From Aurelia coerulea (taxonomy: Eukaryota; Cnidaria; Scyphozoa; Semaeostomeae; Ulmaridae): 64,000 bases of DNA. The notes under the pieces are model-generated. The model saw only the letters and a program-made list of their open reading frames with translations. It was not told where the DNA came from and made no database searches. Where the stretch lies: the NCBI GenBank assembly GCA_039566865.1, contig CM076956.1:6645511-6709510 (forward strand), given 5' to 3'. The position numbers and the translations under genes were made by a program. Below, piece by piece: positions 23,297-31,951 of the stretch (the first letter of the stretch is position 1; each line of letters opens with the position of its first letter).

Positions 23297-26200
23297 GAAT
23301 ATGCCCGTCTGGAACAAGCCCCTATCAACACTTTTCACAGGTAAGCCCCTGGGAGTTTATTAAAGGATCTACGGTATCTTTATTATTGATAATTTTTCAG
23401 GGCTGCCAGTGAGGGAAGTGGAAGCCCTAAGCTTGGTACCAAAGGACAAACTATGGACAAAGCAAACAAAAAGAAGGAAGAACGAGAGAGAAAAGAAAGG
23501 GAAAAACTTGAAAAGAAACGAAAAGAAGAAGCAGACAAGAAAATGAAAAAGGAAGAGGAGGAAAGAAAGAAAAGAGAGAAGGAAGAAAAGAAAAGAGTTG
23601 AAAAAGAAAGGAAATCTTTCAATGTAAGTTAGCAAATTTTTCATTGATTTTAATTTTGTCCATGGGGATAACAGACACATTCAGCTAACGTTTATGCCCA
23701 CTTCAGGTCAAGTGACCATATACTTAGGAAATCATCTCTTAGTTCGTTGATACAATAGTTTAAAGTGTGATCCAAAGTCAAGTTATTCAATTAGATTCTT
23801 AATTTTGTTTGCTGATAAAACGATAAATTTAATGAGTCTAACGAGAAATAATACACTTGTTTATAGTTGAAGCCAGACGAGCAGCCAAAATTGATAGAGA
23901 GGCACATGGCAGTTTGTGATGCGAAAGGAAAGGGAAAAGATCTTACGTTTTCCAGAGGTGAATATCTGGATGTCATCACGAAGCATAATTGTCCAAAAGG
24001 AAAATGTTTGGTACAAAACAGTTCCGGAAAACGTAAGTTGTGTTTTTATGTTGTTGCTTTTTACATTAAAATTATGTGAATTGGTTTCTCTGTCAAATTG
24101 AATAACGATTAATGGCATAAATTTCGAAAAATACACTTTTACCATGAATGCTTTGTAGCATAGATTCCGAAGCTTTAGAACAGTTGGTGTAAAATTATAT
24201 GACCTATTTCTTTTGATTGAATAGCTTAGAAACTTTATGTTCTTTACTAAAATCGTACCGGTGGACTTTTTTGAAAGCATCGACAATTCTGAAATGAAAA
24301 GGTTCTTCTCTTTTAATAATTCAAGAAGAGTTTTGAACAAAATTTATGAACGTCTACGATATAGTATCAAGCACAAGTCTGTCACTCTTCTGGTTTATGA
24401 TTCAGAAATTCGATGACGTCATTTCTTCAAATGAGTTGAAATATAGAATATACTGTAACTTCGGAATACATTCAAGGACTCTGAAAAGTCTGACTGGGGA
24501 ATTACATCAAAAGTAGCTGAGGTTTCTTTCCAGCCACTCAACTCAAAGAAATAAATCTTTTGCAATAATTTTCTACAAATTTGGAATCAATGTGCTGATT
24601 TGCCCCAGAAATCATACTAAGATGTTATAGCACAATGTGTGAAGAGAGAACCGATCCTACTTTATATGATTTCGTCTATTTCTTTCTAGTTGGATATGCA
24701 TCCTTAAAAGACCTTGGCATTGACAAACGAAAGGTAGAAGTGGTGTTTTTATTTAATTAAATAATGTCTCAGAATCGATTAAAGTGGGCTTTTGATGATG
24801 TGAGCAAAAATTTTATGGTATTTATTTCTGAATGTCTGGACTAAAGTATACCTTTCATGGAAAATGAATTTTTTGTTGACTAACCCAATTCATCGAGATC
24901 TTCAATATCTGTCATAACAGTAAACGCTAAACAGTGATGTTGGATAATCTGGTGGAAGCCAACTTGCATTTGCTTTGATAATGGAGTAGAGCTATGGGAT
25001 AAATAACTATGCGATAAATACCAACCGAGATCTTTTCACTCGACCTACAATACGAGGCATTGTAAAGATATCCAGATCCCTAGATATAGGACTGAATTTG
25101 CAAACAAAGACTTTAATTATGCAGCTCTCAAGTCATGGAATGATACACCTGCCGAAATTCATGAGCTACCGACACTTGATCGTTTTAAAAAACAACTTAT
25201 AACGCATCTAAAGAGCTAGACTCTCAAGCCAAACACAACTCCCTGGAAGAACAACAATGATCAAGTTTATAGGGATGTAGGTTTTTATTCTTAAGGTTTT
25301 TATCATTGTAAATAGATGTTATATATTTTAGTTTGCTGAAGGGTTAATTTGTGTATAAATAATTTAAAAAAAGAAGATAGCTCTATTCAATCGTACCTGG
25401 TCGGGTACTATGAGTTTTGAAAACTGCTTGTTGACAAGAAAGTGATTTGAAAATGACCAAAACGAAAGTTAAACCCACACAATCTCAATGTTGAACCCAA
25501 GGCAGAAATCAATAATAGCCCTGGCGTCGAGATTGATTCATTCAGACTTTTTTCAAAAGAACTGAAGAGCGCTTTGTTTGAAGAATGTCGCACACATTTC
25601 TCAAATACCGTATTTTCCTTTTCAGTCACTGATCGAAGCATCGAGCCCTGTTGCCTTCGGGTGAGTTTTTGATTGATACATTTGTCCATTGTTCATCAAT
25701 ATGGCGCTATAGACTTTCTAGAGAGAATACACGTTTTTTTTATAAGAAACTTGGATCAGCACTTAGTACTAAAAGTTTCTTAATTTCGCATGAAAATTTC
25801 GGTGTTTTAGTAGTAAAAGTTTCTTAATTAGTTTCTTATTTTTTTGGGCCTAAAATTGCGATATTGTTCGAAGTTGAGCCTTCTTCTCTAGAAAGGGCTT
25901 CCATTTTGCATTGACATTGTCATCAAGAAGAAGCCATGCACATCAAGGCCAAATTTACCAATTTTGCAGTTAAAAGTCAAGAAAAGACGAATGTACCTTT
26001 GTTATAGAGACATAGAATAAGAGAACGGGCTTGATAACGGGCTATGCTCGAAACGTCGTGCTTATTTCAATTCGCATCAAAGTGCTTATATTTTACTTTA
26101 TTTACTTGTTTATCATAGAATAAGAGAGACATACAGAAATAAAGTTTTAGAGTTTCTTAACTGTTCTTGAGCGTAGTACTAGAGTTTCTTAAATTTTTGG

Positions 26201-29200
26201 TCATCGTAGTACTAGTTTCTTATAAACCAGTTTCTTATAAAAAAATGAGTATGGTATAGATAGAATATGGCACTATTCTCTCAAAAATTTACAAGGGCTT
26301 CATAGCCACAAACTTTAAAAAAAAGCAGTAGTAGCGCCTGGGGGTGTGGACTGGGGTGGGGACGACCACCCCAACGTTCAGTAAAAATGGCTACGTATAC
26401 CTGTTGTCCACCCTACTTTAATCGGGACAGTGCCTTGTCCAATCCACTTTTGCACAGCACATAATTCGAAGCACATAATATCTAAGGCTTCATTATCAGA
26501 TTTCCATGCATCTTCTAGATACAAAATTAGCTTTGCAAAATTTCATGACATTTGTAAGAGAGGCACACAATCCGCGCTGTAAGCCAGATATTTTTGCTCT
26601 TTCTGTTTATTCTGGGTTGATTGCATTCAAAGCTGTAAAATCCATTTTTGAGAAATGCAAATAGCATGGTCATATCGGCAACCTGTTACAAAATCTACCT
26701 TTCATACGACACCGGCACAATCTGAAGACAGCAAAAAATTGGACGGTAGCAAAATTTGATCTAGTGTTCCCAAAATACTTTCACAATTTGAATACGATAC
26801 AAAATTCGAAAGTACGAATCCCTTTGCAATCTCCTCTACTAAGAGGCTGGAGTTTCACGACAAAGAAATGTGTATCCAAGCTTTAAGAATCAATGAGCCT
26901 CGTTTTCCGTTTGCATTGCAACATTTTCGAGTGTTCACACGACGATTCTTTCAAACTCTGCCCGTCAAAGTTCTGTTTTCAAATTCTTCCGTGTTGATAT
27001 TCTGCCTGCAAAACATGTGCCGTTTTCATGTGAAGAGAAGGCTATCCGTAACGATTTTATGTAGTTTTCATAATGTGCCGGTATCGTGTGAATGCAATCT
27101 AATCTAGCCTTTTCTATTACCCTTGTTGCAGAGTTGCTTTTGGAGACGTTGAAGAGGAATATGAAGACATCTGTGAGCAATCAAATTCGAGTCCCACGTC
27201 ATCAATCATGTCATTACAATCAACGCGGAGTGGTAATACTTTATGATCTGCTTTCTACAGGGTGTCCCAAAAAAATTGTGCCCCGTTTGCCTGAAGATTG
27301 CGACAAAGTGACAAAAGCTTCTCGCCAAACTTTATTATGATGTTGCTCTTCAGATGTTCAAATAAAGTTTGCTGCCATCCCCGTCAAAATCCGTTAAAAA
27401 ATGATGGAGATATGACCTTCAGAAGACCAAATTTGCCTGATGACTGAAACCAGCGGTCGGCCATTTTGTCTTACTATTTTCAGTGATAAATAGCTTCACA
27501 CGAGGTAAGAAATAATTTCTGTGAGGTCAGAAATCGTGGAACTCTCTGAGGATTATGGGAAGTTTCACGAGAACTATGACATTGGAGAGTGCTGTTTCAT
27601 TTTCCATCCACGAAGCTATTTATCGCTGCAAAATAGTAAGACAAAATGGCCGACCGCTGGTTTCAGTCATCGGGAAAATTTGGTCTTCTAATGGTCATAG
27701 CTCCATCATTTTCAACGGATTTTTATGGGGATGGTTGCAAACTTTAATTGAACATCTGAAGAGCAACATCATATAAAAATTTGGCGAGAATCTTTTGCCG
27801 TTTTGTCGCAATCTTTAGGCAAACGGGGCACAATTTTTTTGGGACACCCTGTGTAGTAATCAGTTATTTACGTATGTAGATGATCAAATTATTTTCTTTT
27901 CCAACTTTATTAGAAATAAAACAAAAATAGATGAATGCTGTGGAATATTTGGTCTCTTATGACCAAAAATCTTTGTTGAATTTATATCAAATTTTCGTTT
28001 CTAAAATATTTCATCACCTTCCTGCTGTAGGAAACCATCAGATTTGAGCAAGCAAATTTGATCTAGGATTTTAGGCCTGGTTTAACGGATTTTGAGATGA
28101 AGTCTTTCTTTAAATTTACTTGTAATTTGAGAGCGATACGGGTGATTTCGACAAACAAAATTTTCTTATCTAGGTTTATATGTTAGCAACACAAGAATTA
28201 CTGCATCAGTTTGTACGATTCTGAGAAATGGTTTGGGTGCTACACGCTTTCAAACATTGCTATTTTTTATGATTCAGCCGGTAGGTCCTTCGTCAACAAT
28301 CTACTACCTGCGAGAGACAATAGCAAGAACAATTGATAACACAGATTGTGGCGTTTTCAGGTCGTTCTTACAACAATCACTATTGTTCTTACTATTGTCT
28401 CCCGGCCAGAATCTCTATTGTTCAAGGTTCAGTGCCTTGTCGGTTTGTTTGTGGCCATAACTCCACCAATCCTGGAGATATTTTAACGGGCATCCAAACT
28501 TTTACTCCCAAACATCTGGAGAGCAGATTGCTTTAAAAAAATTCGGGAAATCTCTAGCAGTTTTTTGTCCTGGTTGCGTTTTATGAAGGTAGGTAAAATT
28601 TAGGAAAATCTTCACGGGTTTCTTTTATCTCCCTCGCTTTTTAGCCGTCTGATTGGTCCATGAAAATGAGGCTTTGGCGGTTTCGACCATGGGCCACGAG
28701 CAATCGGCTATGTACGACGAATGATTCCTATGCTCTACCTGCGAGATTTACCAACCTTTGTTTCTGGTCGAAACTGTTTTAGAAAAGATGTACAGTCGTG
28801 GCCAAAAATTAAGACCACATTTTTGTCAATAACGTTTCTTGGTGTAACGAGATCCAACCATATCGTTCTGCCTATTTCACTCTCTTTGAGTTCATCAGGT
28901 CAACTTTCCATGTAGATTTCGAATTTTGATGTTGTCTTTTGAAGTTTTGCACCACTTTGTTATGAAGTCACAATGGAATCTATAAACATTCTCGAAAATT
29001 ATAGTGCTTCTGCCGATAAGGGGCGTCATCCAAAAAATGTTTTTCTGAGCTGGTTTCTACATTCTTCTCATAGCTTCATTTATGTAGAGATACTAATACG
29101 TTAATTTGATTTAAATCCAAGGTACATCTCTGGCCAATAATGATTCCCAACCAAGATTCTCTCATTTTATGAAGCCATCATCCACAGTTCAACTGGGTGC

Positions 29201-30308
29201 CACAGTAGCATCATCCACAGTTCAACTGGGTGCCACAGCAGCAGGCGACGATAATGGAGGTTTGTGGATTGCAGTCTCTTGTGTTTCATAAATGCCTGCA
29301 TGTAACAAGCACAGATTTTGTAAGACAAGAGCACGAGTTGCTTTTGCTGACACATGAATTAAAAGCGATTAGCGACTGCAGACAAAGGAAATTCTCTCAA
29401 AGATAAATTCAAAACAAACAAAGCCGCGAAAGTTGCTCTGAGACCCAGGTAGCTAGCGCGCTCGTTGTGCATTCCAAAAATTGTTTTGAAGAGCAAACAA
29501 GGTCATAAATCGAAAGAAGAAGGATATATCTACACATCTACCTCGGGTATTTCATTTCTTTGGTTCAGAAGCTGAGCAGTAAGTGTAATAATTTCACTCA
29601 AAAAAGAAGAGAATTGAATTGCCTCCCAATCGGCTTTTGAACCTAACATATAAAATGCCCAAGGTATAAGTGTAGATATATCCTCCTTCTTGCAATATAT
29701 GCTCATGTTTGCTCTTAAAAACGATTTTTGAAATGCACAACGAGCGCGCCAGCTACCTGGGTTTCAGAGAAATAATTGTGGCTTCGTTTGTTTTGATTCT
29801 GGAGGAGAGAATTTCTTTGTCTGCGATCGATAATCGCTTTGAATTGCGGTGTCAATCAAAAGCAACTCATGCTATTGTCTTACAAAATCTGTCCTTGTTC
29901 CTGCATGTAGCACACAGGGAACCTTCTATTTTTCCGTTGCTATCAAATTTTTCATTCTGGGGAAGTGTCTCGCGAAAAGCTTTAGTTATAGAGCTTTGAC
30001 GCCTCTGTTTAGTTCTTGTTTATCACTGTTTGCTTTTTAAAGCAATATTTCACTAGTATGAATGGTGATACCTTTCCAAATGGCAGCCTTTAGGCGATCT
30101 GCCATCCTGTCTGGGTCTTCCATTTTCTAAAACTTTTATATATGTCATTGTAGTTAGAAGTGGAAATTTCTACCAGTAGTTGCTCTTATTGTCTATGTGA
30201 CTAATTTTTGTAATCTGAGCATTTTGGTATTTCATGAGGATGATTTTTGTAATTCTTCAAACAGGTTTGTCTTTTGTAGGTGGGGAGGACATTTACGAAG
30301 ACATTTGA
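16742..30308 (+). CDS. ADAP/FYB-like adaptor with hSH3 domain
   Basis: Exons read: 16742-17822, 19363-19458, 20058-20154, 21069-21096, 22539-22621, 23401-23623, 23867-24032, 24690-24733, about 27132-27232, 29122-29259 and 30280-30308 (TGA); about 695 residues. The first eight join in frame to 606 residues. Order: proline-rich basic N-terminus (KPPPPKAQG, PPPPTPDS, APKPRG); a Glu/Asp-rich stretch; tyrosine motifs IYDDVD (Y351), IYDDVD, VYDDIV, IYDDVD, PLYEVEDE, ALYEPVE; a Lys/Glu helix (about 483-533); a helically extended SH3 fold (about 535-606: DAKGKGKDLTFSRGEYLDVI, LGYASLKDLGI); then EEYEDI and C-terminal DIYEDI. In vertebrate ADAP/FYB1, YDDV tyrosines bind SLP-76 and Fyn SH2 domains, and hSH3 domains bind acidic lipids. 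A cytosolic adaptor role here is inferred from that. The join from 24733 (phase 0) to 27132 does not close in frame, so a short exon is probably missed between them. Confidence 0.85.
17910..18446. mobile_element. foldback element 'GACTGCAGACAAAGG', copy 1 (ADAP-like intron 1)
   Basis: The left arm (TTTTGTAACACAATAGCATC, AGCGACTGCAGACAAAGGAA) is mirrored by the right arm (TTTCTTTGTCTGCAGTCGCT, ATGCTCTTGTATTACAAAA). Inside, AATAAACAAAATCC and CGCCAGGC-type segments also pair around the centre (about 18165). Copies: 29300-29900 and 38985-39525. Confidence 0.8.
18455..18706. mobile_element. half copy of the TACCGGGTGAGCC MITE
   Basis: GGGTGAGCCAGAAAAAGGTT opens it, and CTAAAACACTTGATCAAATC and GCTCCTCACACAGAG match the left half of 5934-6565. 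It stops abruptly at about 18706, where an unrelated AATAAGCTCCC repeat begins. Confidence 0.7.
18707..19035. mobile_element. AATAAGC(C)CCC-type repeat fragment
   Basis: Contains TTAAATAAGCTCCC at both ends (18713 and about 18992) and ends in GCTTTTACGGTATTC. Related AATAAGCCCC / TTTACGGTA sequences occur at 22990-23370 and in the arms of 42413-46044. This looks like a MITE family with CCCC-rich subterminal blocks. Confidence 0.45.
19363..20154 (+). CDS. ADAP-like exons 2-3: YDDV cassettes
   Basis: Exon 2 (19363-19458, 96 nt, phase 1-1) encodes EEIYDDVDTGAATVSAVVE; exon 3 (20058-20154) encodes EEVYDDIVGATAEQG followed by AQDIYDDVDTSAQ. Together with exon 1 they give four Y-D-D-(V/I) sites. 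The symmetric exon and repeated motif suggest origin by exon duplication. The acidic context favours phosphorylation by Src/Syk-type kinases and SH2 recruitment (inference from the ADAP family). Confidence 0.8.
19895..20022. repeat. inverted repeat around a C/T-rich centre
   Basis: AGACTTATTACTTTGAGTCC, then TAGTAATC, is mirrored by GATTACTAGGAC and ACGTAATAAGTCT; the centre ACTAGTATGAG is itself palindromic. A 128-bp miniature transposon is likely. It ends 35 bp before exon 3. Confidence 0.65.
20350..20646 (+). pseudogene. LINE 3' ORF fragment with CCHC knuckle
   Basis: Open frame (about 20371-20646) running SDLLKLKLNM, then YMAKYNNNTCRRCGKHKGNI, EHLWECKKFD and a basic tail RELKRFCK*. The C-x2-C-x7-H-x4-C pattern is the C-terminal zinc knuckle of several non-LTR retrotransposon ORF2 proteins. 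It is followed by an A/T-rich 3' tail ending in TTATTATTATTA microsatellite (about 20773-20790). A 5'-truncated LINE insertion, plus strand, inside ADAP-like intron 3. Confidence 0.7.
21069..21096 (+). CDS. ADAP-like 28-nt micro-exon
   Basis: The acceptor TTTTCAG ends 21068; the donor GTAAGG begins 21097. Joined to CA from exon 3 it reads QVPLYEVEDE in frame and restores phase 0. It encodes one tyrosine motif (Y-E-V-E) and is therefore a candidate switchable phosphosite. Confidence 0.65.
21325..21755. mobile_element. poly-G ended repeat with CAATATTTGGGG tandem motifs
   Basis: Left CGGGGGGGG...GTACTC then AATACGGGGG; right CCCCGTATTAAAAGCTAGGG then AGTACTC. The body repeats CAATATTTGGGGTCC and variants at about 21378, 21410, 21450, 21619, 21643 and 21675. 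A similar poly-G/AGTACTT start is seen at 33250. Probably a degenerate DNA element. Confidence 0.5.
21985..22207. mobile_element. foldback MITE, about 220 bp
   Basis: ACCAGCTCTGTTGTATCACA then CGACAGAAAAAAAGACTTGA is mirrored at 22150-22205 (TCAAGTCTTTTTTTCTGTCG, TGTGATACAACAGAGCTGGT). The arms of about 60 bp match almost perfectly, so the insertion is young. The loop is AT-rich. Confidence 0.8.
22325..22480 (+). mobile_element. tRNA-derived SINE, copy 2
   Basis: GGTGTTGTGGTGCAG (A box), GACTTTGCAGCCAGAACA, GGGTTCGATACCC (near-consensus B box), then ATGACAAGACAAGGGGTCGC and GATTAGGCCTATTCTACT. The body matches copy 1 at 14205-14372 in opposite orientation. It lies just upstream of the exon at 22539. 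Confidence 0.75.
22539..23623 (+). CDS. ADAP-like exons 5-6: YEPV site and charged helix
   Basis: Exon 22539-22621 encodes GDGEEPGMALYEPVETIQQY. Exon 23401-23623 encodes a short SGSPKLG linker, then about 50 residues almost only K, E and R (KKKEERERKEREKLEKKRKE type), ending ERKSFN. In ADAP-family proteins a charged helix packs against the following SH3 fold, making it 'helically extended'. The splice CT|G gives Leu at the junction. Confidence 0.8.
22985..23375. repeat. CCCC-rich AATA(A/T)GCCCC repeat with (TC)n
   Basis: GAATATGCCCCC, AATAGGCCCTCCCCC and AAGCCCCT motifs recur. A pure CT/TC microsatellite occupies about 23267-23288 after a poly-C run. It ends GGATCTACGGTATC. Same repeat type as 18707-19035. 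Confidence 0.5.
23867..24733 (+). CDS. ADAP-like exons 7-8: hSH3 domain
   Basis: Exon 23867-24032 (55 codons + 1) encodes LKPDEQPKLIERHMAVCDAK then GKGKDLTFSRGEYLDVITKH and CPKGKCLVQNSSGK; exon 24690-24733 completes it with LGYASLKDLGIDKRK. The order (strand with Cys-Asp-x-K, 'L-F-x-G-E', 'G-K-x-L', 'G-Y-x-x-L/T') follows the hSH3 fold of ADAP and PRAM1. The canonical SH3 'ALYDY' and the Trp that binds PxxP are absent, as in those family members, so a classical PxxP-binding role is unlikely. Confidence 0.8.
24155..24605. mobile_element. MITE family 'GCATAGG', copy 2
   Basis: GCATAGATTCCGAAGCTTTA, then GGTGTAAAATTATATGACCT, matches the nested copy at 32048. The right part (GTTTCTTTCCAGCCACTCAA, TTTGGAATCAATGTGC) is the mirrored end. 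More diverged than copies 1 and 3. It lies in the intron that splits the hSH3 domain. Confidence 0.65.
25035..25372 (+). pseudogene. LINE reverse transcriptase C-terminal fragment
   Basis: Frame about 25040-25219 reads YNTRHCKDIQIPRYRTEFAN, then YAALKSWNDTPAEIHELPTL, then RFKKQLITHLKS*. This is the standard end of CR1/L2-like LINE ORF2 (Y-x-T-R, W-N-x-L-P, F-K-x-x-L). An AT-rich 3' UTR follows. 5'-truncated, dead, plus strand, inside the ADAP-like gene. Confidence 0.75.
25728..26251. mobile_element. ATAAGAAAC-family MITE, copy 2 (interrupted)
   Basis: Reverse-orientation copy of 3143-3561. TACACGTTTTTTTTATAAGA starts it; it ends in CAGTTTCTTATAAAAAAATG. Internal sequence (GTAAAAGTTTCTTAATTAG, ATTGCGATATTGTTCGAAGT) matches copy 1 throughout, except for an 89-bp insertion at 26025-26113. 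Confidence 0.8.
26025..26113 (+). mobile_element. 89-bp insertion with degenerate hammerhead-like core
   Basis: Bounded by a perfect 14-bp duplication, CATAGAATAAGAGA (26011-26024 and 26114-26127). The empty site is present once in the sister element (about 3275-3288, inverted). The insert contains TTGATAAC, a 4-bp stem GGGC-TAT-GCTC, then GAAACGTC. This resembles the hammerhead ribozyme layout CUGAUGA-stem II-GAAA found in Penelope-like elements and retrozymes. Two core bases differ, so it may be inactive. Confidence 0.5.
27132..27232 (+). CDS. ADAP-like exon: YEDI motif
   Basis: Acceptor TTGTTGCAG at 27131; donor GTAATA at 27233. The frame reads VAFGDVEEEYEDICEQSNSS then PTSSIMSLQSTRS. The incoming phase does not fit the exon ending 24733 (phase 0), so either a small exon is missed in 24734-27131 or the acceptor differs by a base or two. 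The acidic EEEYEDI matches the tyrosine motifs elsewhere in the protein. Confidence 0.6.
27256..27855. mobile_element. TA-type MITE with TACAGGGTGTCCC ends, intact copy
   Basis: Left TACAGGGTGTCCCAAAAAAA; right the mirrored TTTTTTTGGGACACCCTGTG. The ends are complementary over at least 55 bp (TTGTGCCCCGTTTGCCTGAA and so on), and further internal palindromy includes AAGACAAAATGGCCGACCGC. It starts 23 bp into the intron after exon 27232. It is the uninterrupted sister of 31952-32860. Confidence 0.85.
27856..29121. other. intron of the ADAP-like gene, nothing recognised
   Basis: No exon, repeat array or transposon termini recognised. CTACCTGCGAGA occurs twice (about 28304 and 28736), possibly a remnant of an older repeat. 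Confidence 0.4.
29122..29259 (+). CDS. ADAP-like exon with duplicated SSTVQLGAT unit
   Basis: Acceptor AAG at 29119-29121; donor GTTTGT at 29260; phase 1-1. It encodes GTSLANNDSQPRFSHFMKPS, then SSTVQLGATVA and SSTVQLGATAA, a near-perfect direct repeat of 33 bp (about 29172-29237). The Ser/Thr-rich repeat is probably a disordered linker before the last motif. The weak acceptor lowers certainty. Confidence 0.6.
29300..29900. mobile_element. foldback element 'GACTGCAGACAAAGG', copy 2
   Basis: The left arm (ACAGATTTTGTAAGACAAGA, GAGTTGCTTTTG, AGCGACTGCAGACAAAGGAA) is mirrored on the right (TTTCTTTGTCTGCGATCGAT, CAAAAGCAACTC, TTGTCTTACAAAATCTG). GAAGAAGGATATATCTACAC near 29515 pairs with TAGATATATCCTCCTTCTTG near 29675. 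It lies between the last two exons. Confidence 0.8.
30280..30308 (+). CDS. ADAP-like terminal exon (YEDI stop)
   Basis: Acceptor CTTTTGTAG ends 30279; the frame from the preceding G reads GGEDIYEDI then TGA. The protein thus ends in a tyrosine motif matching EEYEDI two exons earlier, which supports the join despite the short length. Confidence 0.65.
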
Positions 30309-31951
30309 CCATAAAGATGCAAGCTGCAGAAAGCAACGCTCAAATTGTTAAGATAAGTATAAAAAAAGAATAATTTTGCAATTATTGCAATTTGTCGTCA
30401 GTTTGTAGATTGTAGATAAAACTTCTGTCGCCAGTTCACGAAAGGCTATCTTTGGTATCAGCGATGTCTTTTATAATCTTGTGTTTTAATGGATCTTTTT
30501 TGTTATTGTAGATATTGTTTAGAATTTTAAATCTACATTCATGATCATTGGGGAATCACAAAATATCACAAGTTTGATTCAGGTTTCCGTTTGTTTCTCT
30601 GATCGGAACGCACCCCTCCCCCCCTCCCTCCCATCCATTTCAGTCTTGACGGAATGGACCTATTTGTCTATGGTTTGTTTACACCCAGTTTTAAGTCATA
30701 TGATCAAACTCTTTTAAAATTTTAATGTTACGCTACTTTTCGCACTCATGGGAAAAGTTTCTATGACACGAAATATGTTAAAGAAATCAAAGGATGTTTT
30801 ATGAGAAGTTTGATCACAAATAGGGTATAGATAAACGTAAGCCGAATAGGTCTATTGACCAAATTTTGTAACGCGTAACATTGAACTTGGGAAATGAGCC
30901 GTGATAGAAGCTAATTTGTCCCACAAAATCCAATATTTTTTTATATTCAGTATAAAAGTTTACAACAACGAATTACCTGAGACACTACCTACGAACTCCT
31001 ATACCTAACTACAAGGACAGTACCAGGAGGAGCAAAAATTTCATGACTACCCCCTGGCATGAAACATAGACCAAAATACAGCTGAATATGCCATTACAAA
31101 AAGAGAAATATAAAACCTTTTTACAAATAAATACTTGAGCCGGTTTCACATTGGACGTCAGGCCAAGATAGGTGATAATTTGGTTCTTGTGAAATTACCA
31201 CGGGAAGGGGTTACTGCCATTGAAAATTGAACAACAAGGCGTCAACAACGATCATATCTTCCATCCTAGTTTTCGACCGATAACCCACCAATCATGAAAT
31301 TTTGCACCCATTTTAGATGAAGCTATTTTAAATGATACAACCCATTTCTAGGAATTTGTTATGAAACATGATGGATCTATATTTCCGGAGTTGCCGGCTG
31401 AAAAAGTAACCCTTGTGGAGGGCACATCTATAGTTTTTTAACAATGAAGTACCCTCTCTGCTTGGGGTAAAGCTCATCAGTTTTCAAAGGCCCACTGTCG
31501 TGGACGCGATTGGCTAATGTTTGAGTAATATCTCCAACAAAGATCTGGCCTTTGGCTAATTGCCAAGCCTTTATACTATAGGATCATACTTTCTTTCGAG
31601 AACAAAGAAAGCCAGATTGTTATCATGTTCGTCAATTTCAATGCATATCGAAATTACTGAAGCTTGTCTATTTCTAGTCTTTTGATTTCCTTATTTACCC
31701 AATCAGCGCCAGGAAAGTGTGCCTTTGAAACTTACACTTAGTATCGTATCTGCTATTTCCATTCGCCAATTGGTGATATTAATAAACATTCGAAGCTGTT
31801 ATAATAGATGTTAGCTGTATGTATATCTTTTGTAGTATGCAACACCATATTATAATTTGTATGTTTATAGAGGTTACTATTTTATTCGCATAGGTATCGG
31901 GCTAATGGTCACTCTACGTTTTGTGTTAAATTCTTCTCATTTTGATTTATC
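30309..31951. other. spacer downstream of the ADAP-like gene
   Basis: Contains the presumed 3' UTR and a C-rich run near 30610-30630. No gene, RNA or transposon ends recognised. Confidence 0.4.

Noticed and set aside
23369..23680. Phe/Ser-rich minus-strand frame
   Set aside because: It is the complement of the Lys/Glu-rich charged-helix exon of the adaptor.
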